A DNA stretch of 64,000 nucleotides, taken from the NCBI RefSeq assembly GCF_038039215.1, contig NZ_JBBPCL010000003.1:62001-126000 (forward strand), given 5' to 3'. A model generated the notes under the pieces. The model saw only the letters and a list, made by a program, of their open reading frames with translations. It had not been told where the DNA came from and did not search any database. Below, piece by piece: positions 16,624 to 26,246 of this stretch (its first letter is position 1; each line of letters begins with the position of its first letter). The DNA is from Pseudonocardia sp. T1-2H. GTDB taxonomy: Bacteria > Actinomycetota > Actinomycetes > Mycobacteriales > Pseudonocardiaceae. Both the position numbers and the translations under genes were made by a program.

Positions 16624-18297
16624 GTGAGCACCATCGGAACCGAGCTGGCAGCAGACTTCGCGCTCACCGGCCGCGTCGTCACCGTCACCGGGACGGCGGA
16701 CGCGCAGGCGGTCGTCGTCCGTGGCGGACGGATCGACTCGGTCGGAGGCCGGGAGCTGGCCGAGCAGGCACGGGCCGCGGGCCTTCCGGTCCACGACGTC
16801 GGCGAGCGGCTGGTGCTGCCCGGCTTCGTCGACCCGCACATGCACCTGCAACACATCAGTGTGGGGCGGGGACGCGGGGTCGACTGCCGGTTCCCCGGCT
16901 GCGCGACCATCCCCGACGTCCTGGACGCGCTGCACGCCGGGCTGGCCGACATCTCCGGAGACGAGTGGCTGGTCGGCTACGCCAACCTCTTCTTCGACCA
17001 GAAGATCGCCGAACGGCGCTACCTGACCCGCGCCGAACTGGACCGGGTCAGCGACCGGGTGCCGATCGTGCTGCACATGGGCGGCCACGCCTCGGTGCTC
17101 AACACCCCGGCCCTGCGGCTGGCCGGGGTCGAGCGCTTCATGGCCGGTGCCGCCGGCGGCTGGGGCAGCCCAGTCGTCGAGGTGGACGAGGCCGGGCAGC
17201 CCACCGGGCTGGTCGCCGAGATCGACCCCATGCTCCCCATCCCCACCCCGGACGCCGGCACGGTGGAGGGGTACGTCGCCGACACCTTCCGCGACCTGTT
17301 CACCGCACACGGGGTCACCGCGTTCGGGGAGATGGTCGAGTCCACCGACGGCGCCGCGCTCCTGGAGCGGCTGACCGGCAGCGGCCGGCTGCCGGCACGC
17401 GCCGGGCTCTACCTCATGTCGCCGGCGGCGCTGCCGCTGACCGAGGCCACGAGCTGGGTCAGTGGTCACCGGCCTGCCGATCCCGACCGGCTGCGGGCCG
17501 TGGGCGTCAAAGTGTTCGCCGACGGCGGTTACTCCTCCCGCAACGCGGCCAGCCGGACGCCCTACGTGCTCGACCACGCCCCGCACCCCGGTTACCACGG
17601 CCGGTTGAACCTGCCCTACGCCTCGATCCGCGAGGCGATCGCCGCCACCCGGGCGGCGGGCGTACACCTGGCCATCCACACCAACGGCACTGCCGCGCAG
17701 GACGAGGCGCTGGCCGCGGTGCTCGGCTCGGGCGACCCCGCCGACCATCCGGCGGTGCGGATCGAGCACCTCGGCAACGTGCTCGACTCCCCTCGGGACC
17801 TGGCCACCTGGCGGCTGGCGGGGGTGCGCCCGGTCCTGCAGCCGGCGTTCCTGCACAACTTCGTGGGCGACTACGTGCCGATGCTCCTCGGCGACGCCGG
17901 GATGACCGGACGACTCCCGTTGCGCACCATCCTCGATGCCGGCGTGTTGCCGGCAGCCAGCTCGGACGTCTGCCTCGGGGCGGAGACCGAACAGTCGAAC
18001 CCGCTGTTCGGCATCTGGTGCCTGATGGCCCGGCGCAGCTACTGGGGCCGGCACGTCGAACCGGACGAGAAGATCAGCTTCAGCGAGGCGCTGCGCCTGT
18101 TCACGCTCGAAGGCGCGAAAGCACTGGGCATGGACGACCGCGTGGGCTCCATCGAGCCCGGGAAGTACGCCGACCTCGTCGTCCTGGACCGCGATCCGCG
18201 CACCGATATCGACGAGTTGCGGCGCACCCAGGTCGACTCGGTCTACCTGCAGGGCCGCGAGGTCCACCACCGGCCCGGCGCAGCACCCCCGCGCTGA
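16624..18297 (+). CDS. Amidohydrolase, YtcJ-like
   Basis: This 557-residue protein is a TIM-barrel amidohydrolase of the YtcJ (amidohydrolase 3) type. It has FVDPHMHLQH near residue 75 (HxH metal site), a KVFADGGYSSRNAA segment, HTNGTAAQDEAL, RIEHLGN, and SSDVCLGAE near the C-terminus, then the closing EPGKYADLVVLDRDP strand. It would cleave a C-N bond of an amide or enamide. In this operon the natural guess is the acyclic product made by the ring-opening monooxygenase. It replaces the alpha/beta-hydrolase used at that step in known B6 degraders, which makes the substrate uncertain. Confidence 0.85.
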   Translation: MSTIGTELAADFALTGRVVTVTGTADAQAVVVRGGRIDSVGGRELAEQARAAGLPVHDVGERLVLPGFVDPHMHLQHISVGRGRGVDCRFPGCATIPDVLDALHAGLADISGDEWLVGYANLFFDQKIAERRYLTRAELDRVSDRVPIVLHMGGHASVLNTPALRLAGVERFMAGAAGGWGSPVVEVDEAGQPTGLVAEIDPMLPIPTPDAGTVEGYVADTFRDLFTAHGVTAFGEMVESTDGAALLERLTGSGRLPARAGLYLMSPAALPLTEATSWVSGHRPADPDRLRAVGVKVFADGGYSSRNAASRTPYVLDHAPHPGYHGRLNLPYASIREAIAATRAAGVHLAIHTNGTAAQDEALAAVLGSGDPADHPAVRIEHLGNVLDSPRDLATWRLAGVRPVLQPAFLHNFVGDYVPMLLGDAGMTGRLPLRTILDAGVLPAASSDVCLGAETEQSNPLFGIWCLMARRSYWGRHVEPDEKISFSEALRLFTLEGAKALGMDDRVGSIEPGKYADLVVLDRDPRTDIDELRRTQVDSVYLQGREVHHRPGAAPPR

Positions 18298-18391
18298 GGC
18301 CGCCGGGGGCGATCAGCCCTGCTGCACGGACACCGCACTGCGCATGACGCGGCGATCGCGTCGCAGGACCCCATCACAAAGGAGTGGCACC

Positions 18392-19816
18392 ATGGGCAAT
18401 GACGCACGTCCGCAGGCCGGCATCCGAGGCCTGGAGACCCGCTCGATCGACTACGTCCCCCTCGCCGAGAGACACGGCGTCGTTTGGCACCAGGGCCCGT
18501 TCTGGTTCACCGGCGGGTTCGTCCTGCCGTCCATGCTGATCGGCTTCATCGGCCCGAGCATGGGGCTGGGACTGATCTGGTCCATCATCGGCTCGGTCAC
18601 CGGGATGGCCTTCGGCACCCTGTTCATGGCGCTGCACGCCAACCAGGGGCCGCGCCTGGGCCTGCCACAGATGATCCAGTCGCGGGCGCAGTTCGGGGCC
18701 CGGGGCGCCATGTTCCCGATGGCCGTCGCGATCTTCATCTACGTCGGCTACAACGTCTTCTACTTCATCCTGTCCACCGAGGCGATCGACATCGTCGTCC
18801 CCGGTGGGAAGATCTGGTACGTCCTCTTCGGGCTCCTCGCCGTAGGGATCGCGATGGTCGGCCACGACCTGCTGCACGTGTTCCAGCGATGGTCGAGCTT
18901 CGTCATCCTGGTCGTCTTCGCGGTCCTGACCGTGGTCGTGATCGTGAAGTACCCGGCCGCGGGCGCCCCGCCGCGGGCCTCCGGCTGGGCGTTCACGCCC
19001 TTCCTCGTGCAGTTCGCCGCCGCCGGCGGATACCAGATCAGCTACGCCATCTACGTGTCGGACTACAGCCGCTACCTGCCCGAGGACGCCCCGGCCAAGA
19101 AGCTGATCGGCTGGACGTTCATCGGCGGGCTGGCCGGTGCCGGCTGGCTGGCGTGCCTGGGTTCCCTGTTCGCCACCTACGTCGCCGCGTCCGACCCGAT
19201 CGTCGCCATGCACGAGGTGGGTAACCTGGTCTTCCCCGGTTTCGGGATCATCGCCGTGCTGGCCAGCGTGCCGCCGATGATCGGGACCTCCGGGGTCAAC
19301 GCCTACGGGGCGATGCTCACCGGGGCGACCATCGCCGACGGGATCCGGCATGTGCGACCCGGCGTGCGCACCCGGGTGATCGGCCTGCTGATCGTGGGTG
19401 TCGCCACCATCGTGGTCAGCCTGGCGATCCCCGACAACTACCTCAACGCCTTCAACACCTTCCTCGGCGTGATGGTCTACCTGTTGGTCCCGTGGACCGC
19501 CGTCAACCTGGTCGACTTCTACCTGGTCAGGCGGGGGCACTACAGCGTCACCGACATCGTCGACCCGCGCGGCGCCTACGGGCAGTGGTCGGCCCGCGGC
19601 CTGACCGCCTACTTCGCCGGCTTCCTGGCGATGGTGCCGTTCTTCTCGCTGAGCTTCTACAACGGGCCGGTGACCCAGGCGCTGGGCGGCGCGGACTTCT
19701 CCTTCGTCGTCGGGCTGCTGGTCTCCGGCGTCCTCTACTGGCTGATCAGCCGGCAGCGGGCCGGCCAGAGCTTCCCGGCGGAGATCGCCGCCGACCCGAC
19801 CCGGGTCACCACCTGA
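18392..19816 (+). CDS. NCS1-family permease (nucleobase/B6-type transporter)
   Basis: This 474-residue protein starts at the ATG at 18392 with an AAAGGAG site. About twelve hydrophobic segments are seen. The family marks are the N-terminal GPFWFTGGFVLPSMLIGFIG, GLPQMIQSRAQFGARGA and VSDYSRYLP motifs, as in cytosine/purine/thiamine/allantoin/hydantoin permeases. The yeast B6 transporter Tpn1 belongs to the same family, which fits the pyridine-catabolism idea. It would import the pathway substrate with H+ or Na+ across the cell membrane. It lies 94 bases after the amidohydrolase on the same strand. Confidence 0.9.
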   Translation: MGNDARPQAGIRGLETRSIDYVPLAERHGVVWHQGPFWFTGGFVLPSMLIGFIGPSMGLGLIWSIIGSVTGMAFGTLFMALHANQGPRLGLPQMIQSRAQFGARGAMFPMAVAIFIYVGYNVFYFILSTEAIDIVVPGGKIWYVLFGLLAVGIAMVGHDLLHVFQRWSSFVILVVFAVLTVVVIVKYPAAGAPPRASGWAFTPFLVQFAAAGGYQISYAIYVSDYSRYLPEDAPAKKLIGWTFIGGLAGAGWLACLGSLFATYVAASDPIVAMHEVGNLVFPGFGIIAVLASVPPMIGTSGVNAYGAMLTGATIADGIRHVRPGVRTRVIGLLIVGVATIVVSLAIPDNYLNAFNTFLGVMVYLLVPWTAVNLVDFYLVRRGHYSVTDIVDPRGAYGQWSARGLTAYFAGFLAMVPFFSLSFYNGPVTQALGGADFSFVVGLLVSGVLYWLISRQRAGQSFPAEIAADPTRVTT

Positions 19817-19932
19817 GCGAGCCCGTTCTCCGGCGCCGGGCGGTTCGCGGCGCCTTCCACCACAGGCGTCGGGTGGGCCGGTGCAGCCCCGCGCCGCCGG
19901 CCGACCCGACCCGCACAAGCGACAGGACAACC

Positions 19933-21408
19933 ATGAGCACACTGCACGCCGGCACCCACCCGAGCGAGGTCTTGGACTCGACCCCCACCCAACTCCTCAT
20001 CGGCGGCGTGTGGCGGAACTCCAGCAGCGGCCGCACGCTCGCCGTGGAGGACCCGGCGACGGGTCGGACCCTGGTGCACGTCGCCGACGCCACCGTCGAG
20101 GACGGGGACGCAGCGCTCGCCGCGGCCACGGCGGCGCAACCAGGCTGGGCCGCGACCCCGCCACGCGAGCGGGGCGAGATCCTGCGCCGGGCCTTCGAGA
20201 CCATCCTCTCCCGGATCGAGGACCTCGCCCTGCTGATGACGCTGGAGATGGGCAAGTCGCTGGCCGAGTCGCGGGCCGAGATCCGGTACGCCGCCGAGTT
20301 CTTCCGCTGGTTCTCCGAGGAGGCGGTCCGGATCGGTGGGCGGTTCGCCACCTCTCCGGACGGCGCGACGCGGCTGCTGACGATCAAGCGGCCGGTCGGC
20401 CCGTGCCTGTTCATCACGCCCTGGAACTTCCCCATGGCGATGGGCACCCGCAAGATCGGCCCCGCGGTGGCGGCCGGCTGCACGATGGTGGTCAAGCCGG
20501 CCGGCCAGACGCCGCTGAGCATGCTGGCGCTGGCCCAGATCCTGATCGACGCCGGCCTGCCCGACGGCGTCCTCAACGTGGTGACCACCTCCACCACCGG
20601 TGCGGTCATGGAACCGCTCATCCGCGATCCCCGACTGCGCAAGCTGTCCTTCACCGGTTCCACCCCCGTGGGGCAGCGCCTGATCGAGCAGTCCGCCCAG
20701 CAACTGCTGCGGACCTCCATGGAGCTCGGCGGGAACGCGCCGTTCCTGGTGTTCGACGACGCCGACCTCGACGCCGCCGTGGACGGCGCCGTCGCGGCCA
20801 AGATGCGCAACGTCGGCCAGGCCTGCACCGCGGCCAACCGCTTCCACGTGCAGGCCGGGATCGCGGAGGAGTTCACCCGCCGGCTCACCGAGCGGCTCGC
20901 CGCGCTGACCGTCGGGCCGGGCAGCGAGGACGGCGTGGAGGTCGGCCCGCTGGTCGACCAGGCCGGCCGCACCAAGGTTGCCAAACTGGTCGCGGATGCC
21001 GTCGCCCGAGGAGCCACGGTGACCACCGGCGGCCGGGCCATCGACGGCCCCGGGCACTTCTACGCCCCCACGGTGCTGGCCGACGTGCCGGCCGGCGCGC
21101 GCATCCTGCGGGAGGAGGTGTTCGGTCCGGTGGCCGCGATCGCCACGTTTAGCACCGAGGAGGAGGGCATCGCGGCCGCGAACGACACCGAGTACGGCCT
21201 GGCCGCCTACGTGTTCACCCGGGACGTCGGCTGCGCGCTGCGGGTCTGCGAGGCGCTCGAGGCCGGGATGATCGGCCTCAACCAGGGCGTCATCTCCAAC
21301 CCCGCGGCCCCCTTCGGCGGCCTGAAGGCCAGCGGATTCGGGCGTGAGGGCGGCAGCGAGGGCATCGAGGAGTACCTCGAGACCCAGTACGTCGGCATCG
21401 CCCCCTGA
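19933..21408 (+). CDS. gabD: Aldehyde dehydrogenase, probable succinate-semialdehyde dehydrogenase
   Basis: This 491-residue protein is a full-length NAD(P)-dependent aldehyde dehydrogenase. It has ITPWNFPMAMGTRKIGPAVA near residue 162, KPAGQTPLS, the catalytic Glu264 in MELGGNAPF, catalytic Cys298 in VGQACTAANRF, and EEVFGPVAAI. The GQACTAANRF context and the C-terminal PFGGLKASGFGREGGSEGIE are as in GabD-type succinate-semialdehyde dehydrogenases. It would turn succinate semialdehyde into succinate, feeding the TCA cycle, and is the last step of the inferred cluster. Related semialdehydes are possible substrates. Confidence 0.85.
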   Translation: MSTLHAGTHPSEVLDSTPTQLLIGGVWRNSSSGRTLAVEDPATGRTLVHVADATVEDGDAALAAATAAQPGWAATPPRERGEILRRAFETILSRIEDLALLMTLEMGKSLAESRAEIRYAAEFFRWFSEEAVRIGGRFATSPDGATRLLTIKRPVGPCLFITPWNFPMAMGTRKIGPAVAAGCTMVVKPAGQTPLSMLALAQILIDAGLPDGVLNVVTTSTTGAVMEPLIRDPRLRKLSFTGSTPVGQRLIEQSAQQLLRTSMELGGNAPFLVFDDADLDAAVDGAVAAKMRNVGQACTAANRFHVQAGIAEEFTRRLTERLAALTVGPGSEDGVEVGPLVDQAGRTKVAKLVADAVARGATVTTGGRAIDGPGHFYAPTVLADVPAGARILREEVFGPVAAIATFSTEEEGIAAANDTEYGLAAYVFTRDVGCALRVCEALEAGMIGLNQGVISNPAAPFGGLKASGFGREGGSEGIEEYLETQYVGIAP

Positions 21409-21839
21409 AGCGGAGCCTCAGGTCGGCCGGCTCCCGCGGGGAGCGGAAAGCACAGGTGCGCAGCGGGGGTGCGACCGCCGGGGGCGATGTCCTCTTCGGA
21501 GGTGCGCGCCGCATCGCTGTAGCGCAGCACGCTCTGCAGCAGCTCGTCCACGACGTCGGTCGTCTGAGTAGGCCTGTGTCAAGCCGCCTGGTGTTGATGT
21601 TGTGGGTGGGCTTGGGCTGCCGGAACATGCGGGCTCCAACGACGGCCGCGCCTTGGGCCCCGTCCTCCTCCGCGGCGCTCAGAAGCTCCTCGGCGGGGTC
21701 GCGGATGGCGTGTCAGGTCTCGGCTGATGAAGAGGTCGATTCCCTCTCCAGCCGGGACGCCACAAGCTGGCCTGCCCGGTACACCCAGGAGCGGGGACGT
21801 GGACCCGAAACCGTCGGGCCTCGGTGGGAGGCTGCCCAC
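21409..21839. other. Intergenic region, possible transposon scraps
   Basis: No intact gene is seen. The text around 21570-21740 is unlike its surroundings and resembles the ends of IS256-type insertions only loosely. One minus-strand frame reads VDELLQSVLRYSDAARTSEE before losing sense, so a decayed ORF is possible. Confidence 0.35.
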
Positions 21840-22136
21840 ATGACTGCTTGCCGGCACCCCGAGACCGACCCGATGCCGAACGACGTCGAGCACCTCGAGA
21901 CGCGCTGGACGAGCCGGGACGGCGACGACGTGGCCCGGGACGTGTCGCTGACCTTCGGGACGTGCACGACCTGCGGACATCTGATGGCCTCCGTCGTGCT
22001 CTGGGACCTCGAAGACCACGACCCGGACCACCCGGGCGCGCCACGCGCGACCGGCTGGCGCCCCCTCGAACCGGTCAACTACGACACTGTGCCGACCCGA
22101 CTCACCACCGAGCAGCTACACCGCGGCGGGTTCTAA
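21840..22136 (+). CDS. Small zinc-ribbon-like hypothetical protein
   Basis: This 98-residue protein starts at the ATG at 21840. It contains a FGTCTTCGHLMASVVLWDLE segment with a CxxCxH knuckle in the middle and an early Cys-x-x-His (ACRHPETDP), together enough for one zinc site. No other motif is seen. It lies alone between the catabolic cluster and the HIT gene. Function unknown. Confidence 0.55.
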   Translation: MTACRHPETDPMPNDVEHLETRWTSRDGDDVARDVSLTFGTCTTCGHLMASVVLWDLEDHDPDHPGAPRATGWRPLEPVNYDTVPTRLTTEQLHRGGF

Positions 22137-22396
22137 CCAGGAAACCCTGTCAACGAGCCGAGGATCGATCCCGCGGTGGCCGTGCTCGACCTCTCGGGCC
22201 GGGCTGGTGGCGGGCAGCCCCGGCGATCACGCCGTGGTCTGCTCGCGCAGCGGTGCCCTGTGCACGCCGGCGCGCACGCGCACGCCCCGTCGATCACCGG
22301 TTCGACGATGCCGACCCGCTGCCAGCGCTCGATGACCGGGGGCAGCACCTGGTCGGCAATCTGGGCGAGTCCGACTTGGCCCCTACACTCACGGTG

Positions 22397-22888
22397 ATGA
22401 GTGGTGTGGAAGGCCGCCTCGCGGCCGCGGAACGCGGCGAGAATCCCACCGTGCTGGCCCGACTCAAGACCGGCTGGGCGGTCATCGGCGACACCCAGCA
22501 CCTCCCCGGGTACTGCCTGCTGCTCTACCGGGGCGAGGCGAATCATCTCACCGACCTGCCGCGCGCCGAGCGGGCCGACTTCCTGCTCGACATGTCGCTG
22601 CTGGGCGAAGCGGTGCAGAACGTATGCAGCGCGCTCGATCCCCAGTTCCGGCGGGTCAACTACGAGGTGCTCGGCAACTCCTGGCCGCACCTGCACGCGC
22701 ACGTGCATCCGCGCTACAACTGGGAACCGGCCGCGCACCGCAGCTCCCCGGTGTGGACCTACCCGGACCGCAAGGACCCGCGCCACCAGCTCGACAGCCG
22801 CCACGACGCCCTGCGGACGAAGTTGTCCGACGAGCTGATGCGGATCACCACCGAGACGGGGATAGGGCCGGACGCGGCACTGCGCTGA
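22397..22888 (+). CDS. HIT-family protein
   Basis: This 163-residue protein carries the histidine-triad motif HLHAHVH at residues 98-104, preceded by RVNYEVLGNSWP. That context marks the HIT branch related to Fhit/HINT nucleotide hydrolases. An upstream LPGYCLLLYRGEANHLTDLP strand matches the nucleotide-binding sheet. It would hydrolyse or transfer nucleotidyl groups in the cytosol; the substrate is unknown. The ATG at 22397 is chosen because the long upstream frame is low-complexity. Confidence 0.85.
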   Translation: MSGVEGRLAAAERGENPTVLARLKTGWAVIGDTQHLPGYCLLLYRGEANHLTDLPRAERADFLLDMSLLGEAVQNVCSALDPQFRRVNYEVLGNSWPHLHAHVHPRYNWEPAAHRSSPVWTYPDRKDPRHQLDSRHDALRTKLSDELMRITTETGIGPDAALR

Positions 22889-22966
22889 CGTCTCTAACCC
22901 GCACAACCCAGGCCAGCTCGTCGATGTGGTCGGCCGGCTTCCACCAGCCCGGACGCTGCCCGGTCA

Positions 22967-23263
22967 TCAGCGGGGGACGTGCCGCCGGCGGACCAGGACG
23001 TGCACCCCGATCCAGAGCAGCGCCGGACCGACGTACGCCGCGTAGCGGAGCACCCCGGGGAGCTCGCCGACGGCGTCGGGGTCGAGGAACACCGGCAGGC
23101 TCCACGGGAACCCCAGCGCCAGGACGACGATCAGCACCAGGCCGGCGCCGATGTTCGCCCCACCGCCGCGGTCGGTGAGCACCAGGACGGCGAAGAGGAC
23201 GAGCGGCACGCCCACGACCAGCGCGTGCAGCGTCAGTCCCGGGTAACGGATCCGTCGGCGCAT
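22967..23263 (-). CDS. Small integral membrane protein
   Basis: This 98-residue protein has three hydrophobic segments: LTLHALVVGVPLVLFAVLVL, IGAGLVLIVVLALGFPW and YAAYVGPALLWIGVHVLV. It ends with a basic RRRHVPR. The layout resembles small actinobacterial membrane proteins of unknown function. No neighbour suggests a role. Confidence 0.65.
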   Translation of the reverse strand: MRRRIRYPGLTLHALVVGVPLVLFAVLVLTDRGGGANIGAGLVLIVVLALGFPWSLPVFLDPDAVGELPGVLRYAAYVGPALLWIGVHVLVRRRHVPR

Positions 23264-23384
23264 GGGGTGATGGTCGCCGTCACGACGACGAGGGACATCC
23301 GCGGATCTACCGAGATCCAGGAGGCCGTCGCCGCGGTCAGGCCGTGGCTGCCCATCGCGCGCGGCGCCCCGCTTGTTGCCGAGC

Positions 23385-23567
23385 TCAGGAGTCGGTTTCG
23401 GCGATCGACGCGCCGGCGGCGGCGTTCTGCACCGCCTCGCAGCCCTTCCTGGCCGCAGCCTTGGTCTCGTAGGCCTCGCCGCTGGCCACGACCTGCCCGT
23501 TGCTGGCCTTCAGCCGGAACCGGTACTTGCCGCCCCGGTCCTGGTAGACCTCGAACTTGCCCGCCAT
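23385..23567 (-). CDS. DUF1508 (YegP-like) protein
   Basis: This 60-residue protein starts at the ATG at 23567. It is a single DUF1508 repeat: KFEVYQDRGGKYRFRLKASN, then GQVVASGEAYETKAAARKGC. Two-repeat versions (YegP) are cytosolic proteins of unclear function linked to stress in some bacteria. The first dozen residues and the RFRLKA-NGQ signature make the family call firm. Confidence 0.85.
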   Translation of the reverse strand: MAGKFEVYQDRGGKYRFRLKASNGQVVASGEAYETKAAARKGCEAVQNAAAGASIAETDS

Positions 23568-23655
23568 CCTGTGCTCCCAAGGTCGGACTGAACAATGTGG
23601 ACGGCGGGGACGGTAGCGGCTGACCTGCAGTGATTCGCTCAGCGACGCGCAGGCC

Positions 23656-24146
23656 CTACCCGAACGGGGCGGGTCGCCCGGGCTCATCACCCCGTGAGGC
23701 GACCTCCCGAGCCGCCTTCGGGTTAGTCGCTACGACCCAAGCTAGGTTGCCGCGTCCGCCATCGAACTCGCCGAGAAGCTGCGGATCAGTGCTGACAACC
23801 TGGCCGGCGCGGATCCCACCAGCCTGAATCGACTCGATGGGCGCACCACTGACATATCGGCGAGCTATCGCGAGTGATCGGCCAGCGGGAACGACACCGA
23901 CCGGCCGTCGAGGGTGTTCACGAGCAATCGGTGACCCACGAAGTCGAAGTCGACGGCGAACGTCGGATCCAGGCCCATCGGTCGCGTCGTGATGCCGCGA
24001 CCGGTCAGGTGGAACGGGACGTTCCACCAGTGGTTGCGCCGCGAGCTCGCGGCGAGCCGGACCTTGCCGATCACCTGGACGAAGCGGTGCAGCGTCGGGA
24101 TCGTGTCCGACCAGCCCTCGTAGGGGATCGGCGGGAAGAGCTCCAT
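23656..24146 (-). pseudogene. DUF5996 protein, 3'-truncated
   Basis: From the ATG at 24146 the frame reads MELFPPIPYEGWSDTIPTLH, then VRLAASSRRNHWWNVPFHLT and GRGITTRPMGLDPTFAVDFD. This is the well-conserved N-terminus of DUF5996 proteins (about 300 residues in full). After about 93 residues it meets a stop (23865). A neighbouring frame to 23656 reads GNLAWVVATNPKAAREVASR, a scrap of another gene. The C-terminal two thirds are lost. Confidence 0.7.
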
Positions 24147-24384
24147 CAGCGCGTACCTCCTCCGAAGGTGTCGCCGGCCCACGAACGACGCCCGGCCGAT
24201 GCCTGGATGTTCCCGGTGCAGGGCCGCGATGTCGACCTGGTGACTGTCGCCGGCCCGCCAGGTCCTCCGGTCAGTGGTCCGGTTCGACGACGGCCCAGGC
24301 GCAGGTGAGGGTGCGCGCGGGCGGTCGCCGGGCCCGCCTCACCCACGCGGATCCAACAGCGAGACCCCACCCGGTCCCGGCTGG

Positions 24385-25286
24385 TCACAGAGCGGGCACC
24401 CGCAGGTGGTTCACCGCGGCCCGGGCCGCGGCGGCGATGGCGGCGTCGGCCCGCGGGACGGCGGTGTCGCTGCGCGCAGCGTGCGTGAAGACCGCGACGG
24501 CGACCGGGTGCTCGCCCGGGTAGGTCACCACACCGATCTCGTTGCGGACCGCGCCGACGGTCCCGGTCTTGCCCGCGACGGAGGCCGTGCCCGGGAATCC
24601 GGCGCGTAGCCGATGCGTCCAGACCTGCGCGCCGAGCACCCGCCGGGCGAACGCGGTCCCGGCGGCGGAGGCGAGCTCGCCGCGCCACAGCAGCGTGAGC
24701 AGCCGGGTGCTGTCGGCGGCGGTGGTCGACGAGCCGTAGGCCGGGTCGAGCTCGCGGACGGCGACCGGGGCGTCGTTGTCGGCGAGCACCGCGAAGGCGG
24801 CCGCGACGTCGTCGGCGCCGGTGTCGGCGAGCAGCCCGGCGAACACGTCCGCGGTGCCGCCGCGGACCCGCGTCCCGGGCAGGTCGAGCTCGGCCGGCAG
24901 CGCGGCCACCCGATCCCGGCCGAGCCGCGCGTGCACGACGTCCGCGGCGCCGTTGTCCGACACCGTGATCATCGAGGTGGCGAGGTCGCGCCAGGACATC
25001 GTGACCGGGTCGGCGAGCGCGGAGATCCCGGTCGGGCCGGGGGTGCGGCGGCCGGGAGCGACGGTGACCTGTTCGCGGGGGTCGAGCCGCCCGCGTCGAC
25101 GGCCCTGCAGTACGCGACCAGCACCAGGACCTTGTAGACCGACGCCATCACCACGGGCACGTCCGCGCCGACGGCGACCTCCCGCCCGGCCCAGCGCGGG
25201 CCGTCGCCGCTGACCGGGCGGGCATGCAGCCAGCCGCGCACGCCGGCGTCCCGGAAGGCGGCCCGGACCTCCTGCTCCGCGGTCAC
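24385..25286 (-). pseudogene. Class A beta-lactamase-related serine hydrolase (frameshifted)
   Basis: A GTG at 25286 overlaps the LysR stop (GTGA). The first frame reads VRGWLHARPVSGDGPRW and PVVMASVYKVLVLVAY, which includes the SxxK active site SVYK. Near 25090 the frame shifts by one base and continues RLDPREQVTV, SMITVSDNGAADVV (SDN loop) and SVAGKTGTVGAVRNEIGVVT (KTG box) to the stop. All class A landmarks are present, so an intact gene would encode a serine beta-lactamase-like enzyme of about 300 residues without an obvious signal peptide. The shift may be real or an error. Confidence 0.7.
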
Positions 25287-26152
25287 GTCGCCTCCCGGAG
25301 CACGGTGGCGAGCTCGTCGACGACGGCGGCCGGGGTGTCGTCGCGGTGCACGATCCGGACCCGGAACGGGACCGGGGCGCCGGCCGCGGCCCGGCGTGCC
25401 ACGCCGTCCGTTCCCAGATCGGGATCGGGGGTGAGAGCGAACCCGGCGCCGGTCGCGACCAGCGCCAGGACCGCGGCCGGGCCGTCCGCCTCGGCCGCGC
25501 GCACCGGGCGGCCGCGGGTCTCCAGGGTGTCCAGCAGCAGGTCGTGCGCAGCCGGGGCATGGCTGCGCGGCGCCGTCGCCAGATCCAGGTCCCGCAGCGC
25601 GCGCAACGCCACCGGCCCGCCGTCGCCGGCCGCCGGGTGCTCCGCAGGCAGCAGCACCTCCGTGGGCAGCGCGACGACGGGCCCGGCCCGGGCCGACTCC
25701 AGCACCGCCGGATGGGCGACGACGGCGACGTCCAGCGTCCCCGTCGACACGGCGTCGATCAGGGCGACCGTGGAGCCGCCGGTGAGCGCGGCGCGCCGGC
25801 CCGCGACCCGTCCCGCGCGGGCGGCCAGCCGTGCGGCGACGCGAGGCCCGAGATCCGCGACGACGCCGACCCGCAGCACCTGCGCGGCCTCCGCCTGCCG
25901 CCGGGCGGCCCGGCCGAGCGCCTCGGCGTCCTCCAGCAGGGCCCGGGCGCGGGGAAGCAGGTCCCGGCCCGCGGAGGTCAGCGCGACGCCGCCGGGGCCG
26001 CGGTCGAACAACCGCACGCCGAGCCGGTCCTCCAACCGCCGGACGCCCTGCGACAGCGGCGGCTGCGCCATCTCCAGCCGGCGGGCGGCGTTGCCGAAGT
26101 GCCGCTCCTCGGCGACGGTGACGAAGAACGTCAGGTGCCGCAGCAGGTCCAT
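25283..26152 (-). CDS. LysR-family regulator, divergent from the beta-lactamase gene
   Basis: This 289-residue protein has a typical N-terminal winged helix: LLRHLTFFVTVAEERHFGNA, then ARRLEMAQPPLSQGVRRLED. An effector-binding domain follows (LRVGVVADLGPRVAARLA onward). It lies back to back with a class A beta-lactamase gene and overlaps a second beta-lactamase-like gene by four bases, an arrangement like AmpR/bla pairs. By analogy it would control one or both genes in response to cell-wall or beta-lactam stress (inference). Confidence 0.85.
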   Translation of the reverse strand: MDLLRHLTFFVTVAEERHFGNAARRLEMAQPPLSQGVRRLEDRLGVRLFDRGPGGVALTSAGRDLLPRARALLEDAEALGRAARRQAEAAQVLRVGVVADLGPRVAARLAARAGRVAGRRAALTGGSTVALIDAVSTGTLDVAVVAHPAVLESARAGPVVALPTEVLLPAEHPAAGDGGPVALRALRDLDLATAPRSHAPAAHDLLLDTLETRGRPVRAAEADGPAAVLALVATGAGFALTPDPDLGTDGVARRAAAGAPVPFRVRIVHRDDTPAAVVDELATVLREAT

Positions 26153-26246
26153 CGCCCGCCATCACCTCGATCCATATCAAATAGGTTTTACACGCGGAGC
26201 ATCATCATATTTGAGCTATCACCCCGGATCTGATGATGTTCGCCGC
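26153..26246. promoter_or_regulatory. Divergent LysR-bla control region
   Basis: This AT-rich gap between the two starts contains CAAATA at 26178-26183 and its complement TATTTG at 26208-26213. The arms belong to longer ATATCAAATA and ATATTTGAG stretches. An AT-rich inverted repeat in a divergent LysR promoter is the expected regulator-binding site. Confidence 0.5.
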
